From assembly GCA_033964015.1 (NCBI GenBank), contig CM066923.1:9165978-9229977 (forward strand): DNA of 64,000 nucleotides, in the 5' to 3' direction. The notes under the pieces were generated by a model. It ran no database searches. It was given only the letters and a program-made list of their open reading frames with translations, and was not told the origin of the DNA. Shown here in pieces: positions 43,551 to 56,400 of the stretch. Position 1 is the stretch's first letter. Every line of letters starts with the position of its first letter. The translations under genes and the position numbers were made by a program. Source of the stretch: Scolanthus callimorphus. Its lineage: Eukaryota > Cnidaria > Anthozoa > Actiniaria > Edwardsiidae.

Positions 43551-46500
43551 ATGTCGACTAGATCGGCCGCAAAGTTGATTTCGTCTAAAGTAACAGTAGT
43601 TGGAGGCGGCATTTCTGGGTTATCAGCGGCATATTACCTGGCTAAAAACCACAGCAATCCAAGTGACATAACAGTGCTAGAGGCTAGCTCGCGACTTGGA
43701 GGATGGATGCATAGTAAAGTTAGTTCTAATGGCGCCATTTTTGAGCAAGGACCTCGAAGTCTACGGCCGGCAGGACACCCTGGTTGGACAACACTAGAAT
43801 TGGTGAGATTTGGTTTTATACTTTAGCTTTTAAAAAGTATACGACTCTAACTTCTAGCATCGTTCTAATAGGTTAGACATTGATCTGGAAAGAATCATGC
43901 ATGTTGAAGAAAAATGACACTCATTCCAATCATACCAATCACTGGGTGGCACAGGGGGAACCATTCAATCATTTAGCATTCACATACCCTGGGTACCAGT
44001 GGACAAATAGCAAAACAAAATGAACAGTCTTGTTCGACCGTGGCTTCCTTCTTTTGTCACTTGCTCCTAAACTGGTTTGCTCTGAGGTATTCCACGCATT
44101 AGCAAAGTTGTGTGTTCCAGAAAGAATCAATAGAGCCGATTTCATATGACTGTAGTGAAACCAATCGCAAAGTAATTACACCAATTCTGAAGAAAACGTA
44201 TAAGAGTAATTACAAAGTAATTGCGAATTACTCATGACAGTCATCTGAAATCCGTTCTATTCCAACTATGGAGGAAATTTCTCTCTGTGGTTAGGTATGG
44301 AACATTTCATGCAGAACAAAACTCATTCTCTGCATGAACACTAGGTAACAATTGGGTCCTACTAGAAAGCTGAGAACCAAATTCCAGAGACAGAGAGAGA
44401 GAGAGTTGTACATTCTCAGCATGGTGTTCCTTGGAACCCCTGTATCATTATTACACTTTCCATAGAAAAAATCTGATTTCTTTGATCACAGGCCTCAGAG
44501 CTTCAACTTCAAGACAAGATAATCCCAGTGCTGTCATCTCATGTTGGAGCTAAAAACAGGTTTATCTACTCTTGTGGCAAAATCCACAAACTTCCCAGTA
44601 GTATTGGCTCCATAATCAAGACTCCATCCTTGTTCACAAACTCCCTGCTGCTAACGTTTCTCAAGGAACCATTTGTAAAGAGACGTGTTACTGACACTGA
44701 TGAGTCTGTTTACAGCTTTTTTAGTAGACGACTAAATAAGGAGGTAATATATAAACCCTGGCTGTAATATAGGGAGGGTTCTTATTGATATTATCAGATA
44801 CAGTTATTGATGTTAGTTTCTGATAACATTCAGTTTGCTGAGTATGTTGGTGATCCAATGTGCAGAGGAATATTTGCTGGAGATGCAAGGTTACTGAGTC
44901 TAAGAGCAGCATTCCCTGCTGTGTTTGACATGGAGATGAATTATGGTTCAATTGTCAAGGGGGGACTTCTGGGAAAATCTGGTATGTGATATTCTGTTCC
45001 TGATAGAATAAAAAATAATAAAGTGGAAAGGGATAGTGGCAGGCTTGAACACTTCAACTCAAAGGCTGAATTACAGCTCTATCTATGAACAGTGGGGTGT
45101 GGACTTGTCAGACTGGGCATTTTTTGCTTTGAATAGCTGACACAGTTTACATACATGAATGGTTTGTTAGCAAGTTATTACGCTGTGGTTATTGCAGCCT
45201 CAGGGCTGGATATTAAGGGGGGAAAATGAAGTTGCATTTTGGACAATAGTTTCAATTTTTAGTTGCATTTATAGGCTGTGTCAAAATTATGAAATTAATT
45301 TTAGTTGCAAATGAGAAGTTTAATCACAAAAGTGACTTAGCAGGCACAACTTGCAGTCTTCTACATCCATTTGAAGCTGGTTGAAGTGCTTGGATGGGCC
45401 TTTGGTTCATTGTCTCATCTGAAAGACACATAAGAACTCTGTTCAGTTCATCATGTAATGAACCAGTCATAACAGCCAGCCTAATAGACAGAAATTTAGC
45501 TTCCTCTCTTCCTGCCAGTAGTCAATCCTAAATGATTGATCCTGGTGAGAGGCTGGCTCTGAACCCCACTATAATGTTATGTAAGAATGCTACAGAGATG
45601 ACCATATTTTATGTAATTTCCTAATTTCATATCTTTTTCAGCAAAACCAGGCCCTGATGTCAGTCCTCTTGTTCAAAGATCCTTGGATGAAAAATGGAGT
45701 ATCTGGTCCTTGGAGGGAGGACTTCAAACCCTGGTTGATCAACTTCACAACTCTCTTAACCAAATGGGTGTAAAAATTATTTTTGGTAGCTCATGTACTT
45801 CCATTGATTTCACTGATGATGGCAAAGTAACCATACAAGCAGGAGACGAGAATTTCTCTTCTGATCATGCCATTTCTACATTATCTGCCGACAGATTGGC
45901 GAATATTTTACCATCCTCTCATCCAACACTTTTGGACATTTTAAACAACATTAAGCCTGTTTCCGTTGGACTGGTAAATTTAGAATACAAAGGAAATGTT
46001 GTGCAAGATCCAGGTTTTGGTGTCTTGTTGCCCTCCTCTGAGCCAACCAAGGTTCTTGGTATTATTTATGATTCTTGTATTTTTCCTCAACACGACAGAA
46101 AGGATGGTGGGCACAGCAGATTAACGGTGAGTGAAGAGGGTAAACAAGTGTATGATTTTGAACAGCATGCATACAAGCTTTGGATGCCATTTGATCTATA
46201 TTTCTGGGTTTTTATAATACAGATACACATTTTTACCTGCAAAACTTTTTCCTCACTTTTTGAAAACTGAGCACACACTTAAGCTAATCCTTTCTCGTTT
46301 AAATATTAAGGAAACTCACTTCACTTCACTTTCACTTCACTTCACTTCGCTATATTAGTGCTAACGTAGTCAAAATGCTCTTAGTGAGTGATTACTTATC
46401 GGTAAATAAATACATAGCTAGCTAGCGCATCTTCTTCAACTCCATTTTTCCACAGGTGACCCATATTATAAGAAACTTACATCATTATTCCACAGGTAAC

Positions 46501-46851
46501 CCATATAACCACTTTTGTTCCCAGGTTATGATGGGCGGTGACTGGTTCGAAGAGCAGTTTGGACACCCAGACGTGGCTGACAATACTGTCCTTACAGACA
46601 CTGCCGTGGCCGCTGTTGCTAAAATAATAGGTGTCTTTCCTGATCCAGTAGTCACTTCAACAAGTGTCCAGAAAAACTGCATATCCCAGTATCACGTTGG
46701 CCATACTGATCGCGTGCGAAGGGCATTTGAATATGTCTCCGAGAAAAAGCTGCCGATATCTTTGATTGGGGCGTCTTATAAAGGCGTCGGCGTAAATGAC
46801 TGCGTTTTTAATGCTAAGAAGGCAGTAGACGAGCTAGTAGCAGTGGCGTAG
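43551..46851 (+). CDS. PPOX: Protoporphyrinogen oxidase
   Basis: Flavoenzyme of the inner mitochondrial membrane; oxidises protoporphyrinogen IX to protoporphyrin IX, the penultimate step of haem synthesis. Exons 43551-43802, 44492-44743, 44834-44981, 45642-46126 and 46525-46851, all phases joining, giving 487 residues (about 477 in human). The FAD-binding GxGxxG lies at residues 18-23 (VTVVGGGISGLSAAYYLAK), followed by the ExxxRLGG glutamate motif. Other family marks are FAGDARLLSLRAAFP, WSLEGGLQTL, LGIIYDSCIFP, CISQYHVGH, and the C-terminal FAD-contact block GASYKGVGVNDCV. Polyadenylation signal AATAAA lies at 47126-47131. No frame breaks were seen. Confidence 0.97.
44131..44260. mobile_element. 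MITE, GATTTCATATGACTG family, copy 2
   Basis: TAGAGCCGATTTCATATGAC at the left, and GACAGTCATCTGAAATCCG near 44236-44254 at the right. Close to copy 1 (41929-42060) across the interior. Confidence 0.82.
46310..46350 (+). repeat. CACTT microsatellite
   Basis: Repeats of CACTT/CACTTT in the last PPOX intron. Confidence 0.8.
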
Positions 46852-47402
46852 TCAGTATTTTTCCAACGCAGGCGTCCAGAGGGAGTAAATTTCTCATATA
46901 TCTAGACTCTGGATACCCTCCTAAGTTGGCGTGTCAATGATAAAATATCTTGTGCCGGACAAAAAATGGCGAACTTGAAAGCCTTTAATTCATGTCTTTC
47001 TTTCTCGCCAAAGAATGGTTAAACTTTTTGGGAATTTATACGTGCAATATGGAGATTATACTGTCTCTATACTAAAGAATTCATTACAGACATTACCTCA
47101 ACTCGCACAAAAACCTGCTTTATTCAATAAAAGATAGTACATCTGTGCGTTTAGAGTTCGCTGTATGCATCTAGAGTTCAGTAGAAACTACGACAATGAA
47201 ACTAAATTCTTAATGACAAAAACATATGTGTTCGGAAGCCTTTGCAGCGTTCAGTTCAGTTGGTGTTGCTATGACAACGTCGTTGCTACGCAATTGGATA
47301 TTTAATACATTCGCACAAAAGGCGCATAAATTATCTTTTGATTTAATATTTTCTGGTGCTAAATCTTCTCCGTATTGGTTTTTACTTTTTGGATCGAAAA
47401 CT

Positions 47403-50400
47403 ATGGGTAATAATGTTGGAAAACAAGCAGCGAACGGAAGGAAACTTTATCTTGTTATGGACGGGCGACCATTCACGGTATGTGAGAATTTCCTGGCGCT
47501 GATTTGTGTTGCTTTTCAATTTCGCTCAGTCTGGTGGAATTTTTATCTTTATAGCTAGCGTTTTCTCGCGAATGTAAACTGGACGATATAACGGAAATTC
47601 TCACAAGTGTCGCAGGAGTTTGCAGGTAATGTATGGTATTTTTCTCGCTACAACCCAAAACTTCTGATTTCATTGATTTCTTTAGAGATAACTCCGGCCA
47701 CTTTGCATATTTTTTAACAAGACGGGACAGAATTTACGCGGTATATTCTCGTTCCAGATAAAGTTGCAAAAATAGAACCTTGCACCCATATTTCACAACT
47801 GCCTACAATATGCTAAAAAAGATGTCCACAATTATAACACAAGATACGCTTCAAAAAATGATAGCATCCACAAAACCCACTTTTGAACTAACCTGACTGG
47901 AAAACGAACAATATCCGCAGGTACGACAGATATTTGGTTAAACATTCCCCAAAAACCCACAGGCACCCAAACGAATTTCTGTAGAAATCCATCCATGGGA
48001 AAGGCTGAATGTCCCATATGGTTGTGAATTCCGAACACTTCCCATAAGTGTGCCTTGGGAAATTCAGCTTTTCCCATGGACGGGTTCTGCAGAAATTCCC
48101 TGTGCGATAAAATGCGCTGAAACAGTATATTAGCCAAAATGCGCTGAAACAAATTCTGTAGAGGAAAAATATTTGTCTTTTTTGAACGGCTCCTTTTTGT
48201 AAGGAGAAGAAGATAGATCGGAAACTTTGCCAGCATCGAAGAAAGGAAAAGTTTCCGAGGCAGCAACGTTTCAAAATGCCACAAAACAAGCAAGCATAAG
48301 CTAAGATAAGCTAAAAAGGGTACAAATAGCATTTAAGGACTAAGAAATTTTGCAAGGACATCTGAATATTTTGCCAGCAAAAGTGAAACACAAAAAGCTC
48401 CAAGCAAGGGGCTTTCTGGCCAGCAGCGGGCGAGGGTGAGAAACAGGTTTTGTGAGAAAACGGTTATGTGAGGAACAGGTTTTCCGAGAAACAGGCCGCG
48501 CCGTCCGTCCGTCCGTCCTAAACTTCAAGAGTTTCGACAACAAAACTTAGCAGTACATTACTCAACTAATAGATCTAAAATACAATCTGAATTCCATTGT
48601 ATAATATCGATTCCATTTTATAGAATGTACGGTTTGTTTTACTTCCAGGTGGACTAATTTAATAATGAAGAGACAAGATGGCAGTATAGTAGTTATCGAG
48701 CCAAATATGCCTCTCAATACTTCTAAGTAAGTATGTAATTCACGTGCCTTGAAATTACTAAATTATCACTTGGGGGTGGATTACACACGAACTCAAGTTG
48801 AGACGCAAGCGCAAGAAAATCGAGAAGTTCGTTCGCTTGTGTTTAGTGTAAATCTAGCGCAATTGAAAGCAAGCTGATAAATGTTTATTTGCAGCTTTCG
48901 CTTGCGGTTGCACTTGCGTCGCGTCTACATTTGCCTTGTGCTTGCGTCTTGCGCATGCGCATTCTCGTACCCAGAGCTCCCCGGCTCGTCTGCTCGCAGG
49001 GGAGGCTCTAGGGACATCCATTTGAGGGCCGTCGCTGATTGGCTGATTTTGAACGTTGGGGCATGCGCAGAAAATTGTTGCATCTCGCACATGCGTCAAT
49101 GGCTGTCACCAGAGCCTCCCCCGCGAGGAGACGAGCAGGGGAGCTCTGGGTTCGAGAATGGCGCTTGCGTTTCAGTGTGTAAACCAGCACTTAGGCTGGG
49201 GCAAAACCAGTTCCACATAATATCCATTCAACAGCTGTGAATATTTATGTTCAACCTTTCTTCATGAACAACATTTGACAATCCGACGCAACTTCGTGAA
49301 TATGTTTTGAGCAAAATATTTAACTTAACAAATTACTCGTATTTCAGGGCCGTGGCGCTCTTAGGGGCCGGGGGGACCGTGCCCCCCCCCCCCCCCCCCA
49401 GTTTTTCCCCAAACAATCCTTAAAACTCCCGATTTTGCACCCTGCATATCAACGTTCCCCCAAACATGCGGTAATTTCACATGCTGGGCTCTAAATTTTC
49501 GTCGCGCTTCGCGCGCAAACTATTTTCAACCTTCCCTTAAAACTACCTTGAGTTTTTTAGATGTTGTGCCCCTCCAGTTTTTAGTCTTTTTGTATGGGAA
49601 ATTTAGCCTTTTAGTGGCCTTCCTGTCGACAAAAGTGTTAAGATTGACCTTTGCTATGCTTGAGACCCCTTTCACACGAGACCGGTACAAAACTGGACCG
49701 GTACAATTCTGGTACGGTACCGCCTGTTCATACGGTACCGGTACACTGCAATTCTGGCACGTTTTGCGACAGTGCTCACAAGGGACGGTGCCGGACCTAG
49801 CCGTAACGAACTCCCGCGCGTGAACGCACGACGGTACCGTACCAGAATTGTACCGGTCTCGTGTGAACGGGGTCTGAGTATAAAAAGCTTTGCGACAATC
49901 CTTTTGCTTTTACAATGTTTGTTAGTTGTATGACTTGGTGTATCCCAAGGCTTCTTGTGTCAAATGTACTAAAGAATACCTATTCCTACCCTCTCCACAG
50001 GACCCCCTATACGATTTGCGTCAACCCTGCACGTGACCAAAAGTATGGTAAGGAATATTTACAAACAAGACCCAAACAATCATTTGTCATGCAACACCCA
50101 AATTCGGTAACATAACTCTAAGTCTTTGTGTTTTTATTCTTCTCCAGGGGAGGAAGAAGTGCTAAAAAATGTGCTAATCCGAATAACTGACACCGTCATC
50201 AGGCAAGATATTTACACTTGTTTCTTAGGCGGGATCAAACGGTGATGAGAGCTAATGAGAGTTCCAACTATCATCCGCTCTTATCTACTCTCACGAGAAG
50301 CGATCAAACGATGATGAGAGTTGATGAGAGCTAATGAGAGTTCCAACTATCATCCACTCTCATCTACTCTCACCAGAAGCGATCAAACGATGATGAGAGT

Positions 50401-53400
50401 TCCAACTATCATCCACTCTCATCTACTCTCATGAGAAGCGATCAAACGATGATGAGAGTTGATGAGAGCTAATGAGAGTTCCAACTATCATCCACTCTCA
50501 TCTACTCTCATGAGAAGCGAGCAAACGATGATGAGAGTTGATGAGAGCTAATGAGAGTTCCAACTATCATCCACTCTCATCTACTCTCACGAGAAGCGAT
50601 CAAACGATGATGAGAGTTGATGAGAGCTAATGAGTTCCAACTATCATCCACTCTCATCTACTCTCACGAGAAGCGATCAAACGATGATGAGAGTTGATGA
50701 GAGCTAATGAGAGCTAATGAGCTCTCACCAGAAGCGATCAAACGGAGATGAGAGTCAGTCAGAAGTCGCGCAAGCAATCTTGCGTGAGCACTAATACCCA
50801 GTTCCTTTCCGCGGAACCAAATGAGCCTGCAGTTCTTTTGGCGGCAGCTGCTGACTGAAAAACTCTCATCCGCGCGATCAAACGGTAAACAACTCTCATC
50901 GACTCTCATGAAACATTTGAACATGTTCAAAGTGCATGAGAGCGGATGCGAGAGAATGAGAGTCATGAGAGTTCGCGATCAAACAGGAAAACTCTGATCA
51001 GCTACATCTGTCATCACCGTTTGATCGCGCTTTAGGCTCAGGCCCAACCAGTTCAACATGCCCATTTAAGTTTTGTGAATATGTGTTCAGTGTTTAATCA
51101 TGTTACAGGCCCATCATCAACCGACGGCCTCTGCGGGCTATTAGCCAATCAGAGCAGCCGCAAAACCATGGATCAATTTGAAAACAAAAGAAAACGGGGC
51201 GCGAAATTCATTAAACAAAGAAAATCATAAGCGTGAAGGAGGTCGGAAAACGCGGTCTTAATTGGCATAGAATTTTGAGATTTTATTCTTTTTTTTCTCG
51301 ACATTAAATGATTTGTTTGAGAAGTAATATCAAACACACGATAGTTTGGCTTCCGACCTTTCAGCGCGCGAGATTCACTGCTGTTATTTTATAACAACAT
51401 TTGTTGGGTGATGTTGAATGGGTGGTGCCAAACCAATTCAACTTCCAATCGCATCGTACTTCAACAAAGGTGAACAATGTTGAATTCAGCATCATTTAAC
51501 AGCTGATTCAACAAATGTTGAATGAAGTTGAAATGGTTTGATCTCGGCCTTATTAGTTTGATTGTATTTTCAGTAAAATCACCGCGGCCCAGCTGAAGAA
51601 GGAATTCGAGGAGGCGCTAAAGATGATCGAAGGACGCATGGCAGGCAAGTTTTCTTGGAATTGTAGTCTAGGCTGCACACGTTTTTGTTTATCCTTTGGA
51701 AGCATTATGCTTCCAGGGACGCTCTCCATTTGTCAAACAATTTCGAGAATTTATGTTAGTCAAATGGAAAGCGACAACCTCGGAAGAAAATACTGGAAAT
51801 TTAGGACAACCTTTACAACTTGTCCCAGAAAATGGTAATTTCGATATTTATTTTCGTTCCATTTGATTACTCCCCGAAATTCAATTGTCGCAATATTGTC
51901 GCAATATTGCTTCGCTTCTTTTATTGTCGTGATTGGTAACCCTTCGATTTGATCCAGAAAATTATTGAAAACTTAAACTGGAAGCGCTTCAGTTCTCTTT
52001 CGAGATATTAGTCTTCAATGGCAGCGGAACGGAAAGGCTATTCAGGTGATGATAAAACCCAACCAATTAATCGTTGGCCATGTGGCTAAAAAAACACCTT
52101 GCTCTGCAAGACCCCCTTATCTCATGCTCTCAGTCAGTGACCTTCTTCCCCTTTCCACGAACTTTTCATTTCGGCCCCCTCAGACACCCCTTCCCCCTCC
52201 AATTACCGTTTTCCTCTCTAAGCAGAATGCTCGGTTTTCAAACAAGCACACTCGTTCTCCCTGAAAATTGTAAGGTGCCGGGAAAAGCTTAATTTCCCAT
52301 TGTAGAGGAATGGGAAATGTTCGGATTTCCCATGGCTATCCATGTGAATTCCCAACAATTCCCATGCGTGTGCCTTGGGAAATTAAGCTTTTCCCATGGG
52401 TTTATACAGAAATCCCATGTGTAATAAGCTCGGTACACTCCATTCAGACTGGTACGCGAAGTGCGTGTATGCGTAGTCACTAACGAAACTCACGTGAATT
52501 TCGGTGCTGTTTAGCTCAAAGTGTCAAGCTCATGGAGCTACAGCAGCTTCACCAAGAAATATCAGAGATACGCGAACAGCTACGACAAGATAAGTACGTC
52601 ACGGTTTTTTTTTTTTTACGTCACGGTAGAATCAAATGCCTCAAATGCATTGCATAACTATAGTGATACCTCTATTAAGCGGCCACCCTCGGGACCGAGC
52701 TAATTGGCCGCTTAATAGAGGTTAGCCGTTTAATAGAGGTAGTACAAGAAACGCCATTCACTGTTGCATGTAGTATGTATTAATGCTGTAAAAATATTTT
52801 CAGGATCACATGGAGAGCCATCCAGGACAACATGAACAAACCTAAATCAAACATCAGAGTGGCTCGACCGGTCGCCAGCTATCCCAGGGTACTTCACATT
52901 GTTGCGTTGCCTTTGGATCTCAATCTCAATCCCAATTCCCCTTCTTCGTCTTATTCGTGTTTGGTTATCGTTGATTTATTTCCAGTACAATTTGAACCCG
53001 GAGACCTTGCAATTCCTGAAGAAACCAACCTTCAATATCTGGCATTGGGAACCAAACGAGGTATGGCATCTTGTTTGTTCTACTCGCACAGTGAGCGCTA
53101 ACCAAGAGGCGGCAAAGTGGATTGTTTAGATTTAGGGAGCATGGGGTCTCAGCGTGGCTCTGTGGTCCATGTCAAAGTTTGTTGGCGTATCAAAAAAAGA
53201 GCACCATAATGGATTTTTCATACGCTGCGGTTTCAGGTGCACTTTCTATAGCGATCACTTTGCGATGTCACATAACGCTCTGCCAGCGGTCATATGAATG
53301 TTTCACTTTGACGTCGCGGGCGTTTTGAACATGCTCAAAGTTCACTGCGATACCATAGACATTTCACTTTGACGTCGCGGGCGTTTTGAACATGTTCAAA

Positions 53401-56400
53401 GTTCACTGCGATACCATGGACATTTCACTTTGACGTCGCGGGCGTTTTGATCATGTTCAAAGTTCACTGCGATACCATGGACATTTCACTTTGACGTCGC
53501 GGGCGTTTTGAACATGTTCAAAGTTCACTGCGATACCATGGACATTTCACTTTGACGTCGCGGGCGTTTTGAACATGTTCAAAGTTCACTGCGATACCAT
53601 GGACATTTCACTTTGACGTCGCGGGCGTTTTGAACATGTTCAAAGTTCACTGCGGTACTATGGCAGTGTGAAACCGCCTGCCGTTCACACGGCGTAATGT
53701 GAGGTCGCTGATCACCGCAAAAATCGCTCATTAAATCGTAGCTAAAATCGCAGCTAATACTGACAACAGATGTGAACTTGAAATGGACTCGGAATTCACC
53801 GATCCCGCATTCATTGTTATACCCCTAGTTACTGTAACTACGTCGGACAAGCCAAATTTTATCATTGGCATAGAGCGCGGAAAAGACACCGATTGCAGGG
53901 AGGTGTTAGAAGTTGTTGCATGCAATTTGGATTTTATATTTTTATCTTGAAAAGCTGAATAATTATTGAAACATCTTCGATATTTAAATTTGTTGCTCGG
54001 ACATTTTGAATTCCGTAGGGAAAACGTCTCCTATTGTTTGCTATGAGTGGGCGGAGCTATCGTCAAAATAGGGATCGGTCTATTGCGCCCATTAAGGCCC
54101 TCTCATGTTTTTCCAACAGATGGTGCGATTGTTGGAGCACATGTTCCACGACCTCGATCTTGTCAGTGAGTTCAAGATGAATATTAATGTGCTGCGAAGG
54201 TTCCTGGTAAGTTTGAGTGATTTTCATGGGAAATCAGAAACGTGGGCGGAACTCTGACAGTGCAATATTTCAACAAACTCGTCCATTTTGCCATCTGATT
54301 TAACAATTTGTTTGTTATTGTGGGCAGGTGATCCATTCAGCGATAGGTTAACAATTTCTGTGTCTGGTCTTGGCATATAAGTAATAACCAGCGACCATAT
54401 GGTCCCAATTTGCGACTAAATTTGTGGGCTTGGCGACCAAAATTTTAGAGCAAGTCGCCAAATGGTGCCCCATCTCAGTTCAGCTATGATTCACGTTTAT
54501 GTGGCGACTAAATATTGCTTTTGGGCGGCTAGAATTTTCAATTGGTTGCCATTGGCACCTAGCGAAAAGAGTTATATCGGGCCCTGTGAACTTAAAACGC
54601 CTCTGAATCTAGCCAAGCCGTTTCACCGTTGAATGATTAGAGCAGACATCGTATGACTGAAAAGTGCCGCGAAAGAGTTGTGCCGCGACCGTAACCGTAC
54701 CGCGACTACGCGATTTCATTCAGTATCTGCAGCAGGCCAGGTTCCGGCACGGCACGGCACTTTTCAGTCATACGAAATCTGCTCTATATGCGTGACGTCT
54801 ACTTATCAGTGGTACAATAGATGATTTTACTGGTTTTAAAACTAACGTGCAAGTATAACTTTTTCAGATGTGCATACAAGCAAACTACCGCAACAACCCA
54901 TTTCATAACTTCCGCCACTGCTTCTGTGTCACTCAGATGGTATGCAATTACAACCCCAGGATAGTCCCATCCATGGGCGTAGCCAGGGGGGAGGGGCACA
55001 GGGCCCCCCTCCCTTTCTCGGGAGATTTCCCATACATTTACTGTATTTGCTGCAGGAAATTTGAAAATTTTCGTCCCATGCTTTCACTATCCGACCCCCC
55101 CCCCCCCCACCACCACCACCACCACCAAAATTCCTGCCTACGCCCCTGCCATTCAATACGATTAAGAATTCATCACTGATAATTTTCTAGCCTCTCAGAA
55201 GAAATGTTCGTTCCTGTAAATTTTACTGAAGTTATATAACTGCCAGTTGAAATTCCAGGCCCGTTTAAAAGGGCCAATTTGTTGAATGTTTAAAACTCAT
55301 CGCCACCTGCTGAGGAGTGGCCTAGGTGCATGTAGGGGATGCTCAACGCCACCTGCTGAGCATGGCTCCCAGGAGGTAACCATGGTAACCTGACCACAGT
55401 CTACCCCAAACCTGTCATACTGAGAAACTCAGTGGAGAACTCCGTACCTTTAGGACCCTGAAACCAGACAGGGGTTGTGGGGGGTGGGGAACTCTTAGAA
55501 ACAAGCAAAAACCTGCAAGATCGCACGATCCAGCGAGCAAGCACATGCAACATGTAAGCAAAGCGCCTGATCTTAGCGATGCACCACTGGTCAGCACCGA
55601 CCACGAGGCACTGTGCACGGGCTACAGGACGCACGGTGACGGAGTTTTAACTAGTCAAAATAATATTTTAGCCTCATATTGAGTTTTCTTTTCCCTTAGC
55701 TTACGCATTAATTTACTTGTGTAACCTGAGGGAGCTCCTATCCAGTTTTGACGTTCTCATTCTCGTCACCGCTTGTGTCTGCCATGATTTGGACCATCCG
55801 GGATACAACAATACGTGAGTAGAACGCTGTGCTGCTAACACCGTAGGCGCTTGTGGCATCAACCACAGGTCATCCGGAATACAGAAACACCGCCACTCAG
55901 TTATAGCTTAGTTAGTAGAGCGCCGCTCTGACGCGCCCCCGGTGCCGTCCAATTTCCAGGAACGTATCCAAATCGTGTAGCGTTGAATGTTTCTGCCTCG
56001 TTTACATGCCATCACAATACGAGTACATACAGATTTTGCTAACCGGTTTGCCGTGAGTGTCAGTGTAAGATGAAAACAGCGCACCCCACAAGCATGACAG
56101 GGAACGCAATTCACTAATTTATGACTATTTCTAGTCTAAATAATCAAGGAGGTGCTGACTTTGCTTCAACTTCTGCAAATGGCTAGCTTTTCGCGTCTAC
56201 TCGGTAAACGACGTAAAGCCGTCCCATTTCTCTCACACACAAGCGAAAATGTACCAGAGGGACGTCGGAGTGACCATCATCATTGCAGGGCTTACGCTAC
56301 TAACAGTACTAACAAGAAAAGAACTCTAGCAATTCTAGTAATAAAAAGTACTCTATAGTTAGAGTATAAATAAGGGCTACAAGTTTCACATTCAGATGCT

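Noticed and set aside
47226..47402. Upstream ATG extending the PDE9A first exon (MCSEAFAAF...)
   Set aside because: The extension has no PDE9 similarity; the start MGNNVGKQ at 47403 gives the usual family N-terminus.
50230..50760. CRISPR-like regular repeats (also 53299-53665 and 56492-57140)
   Set aside because: Units are contiguous or include conserved gene sequence, have no unique spacers, and the genome is animal.
55905..55945. tRNA-like string TAGCTTAGTTAGTAGAGC
   Set aside because: It resembles an A-box only; no B-box or cloverleaf can be formed downstream.
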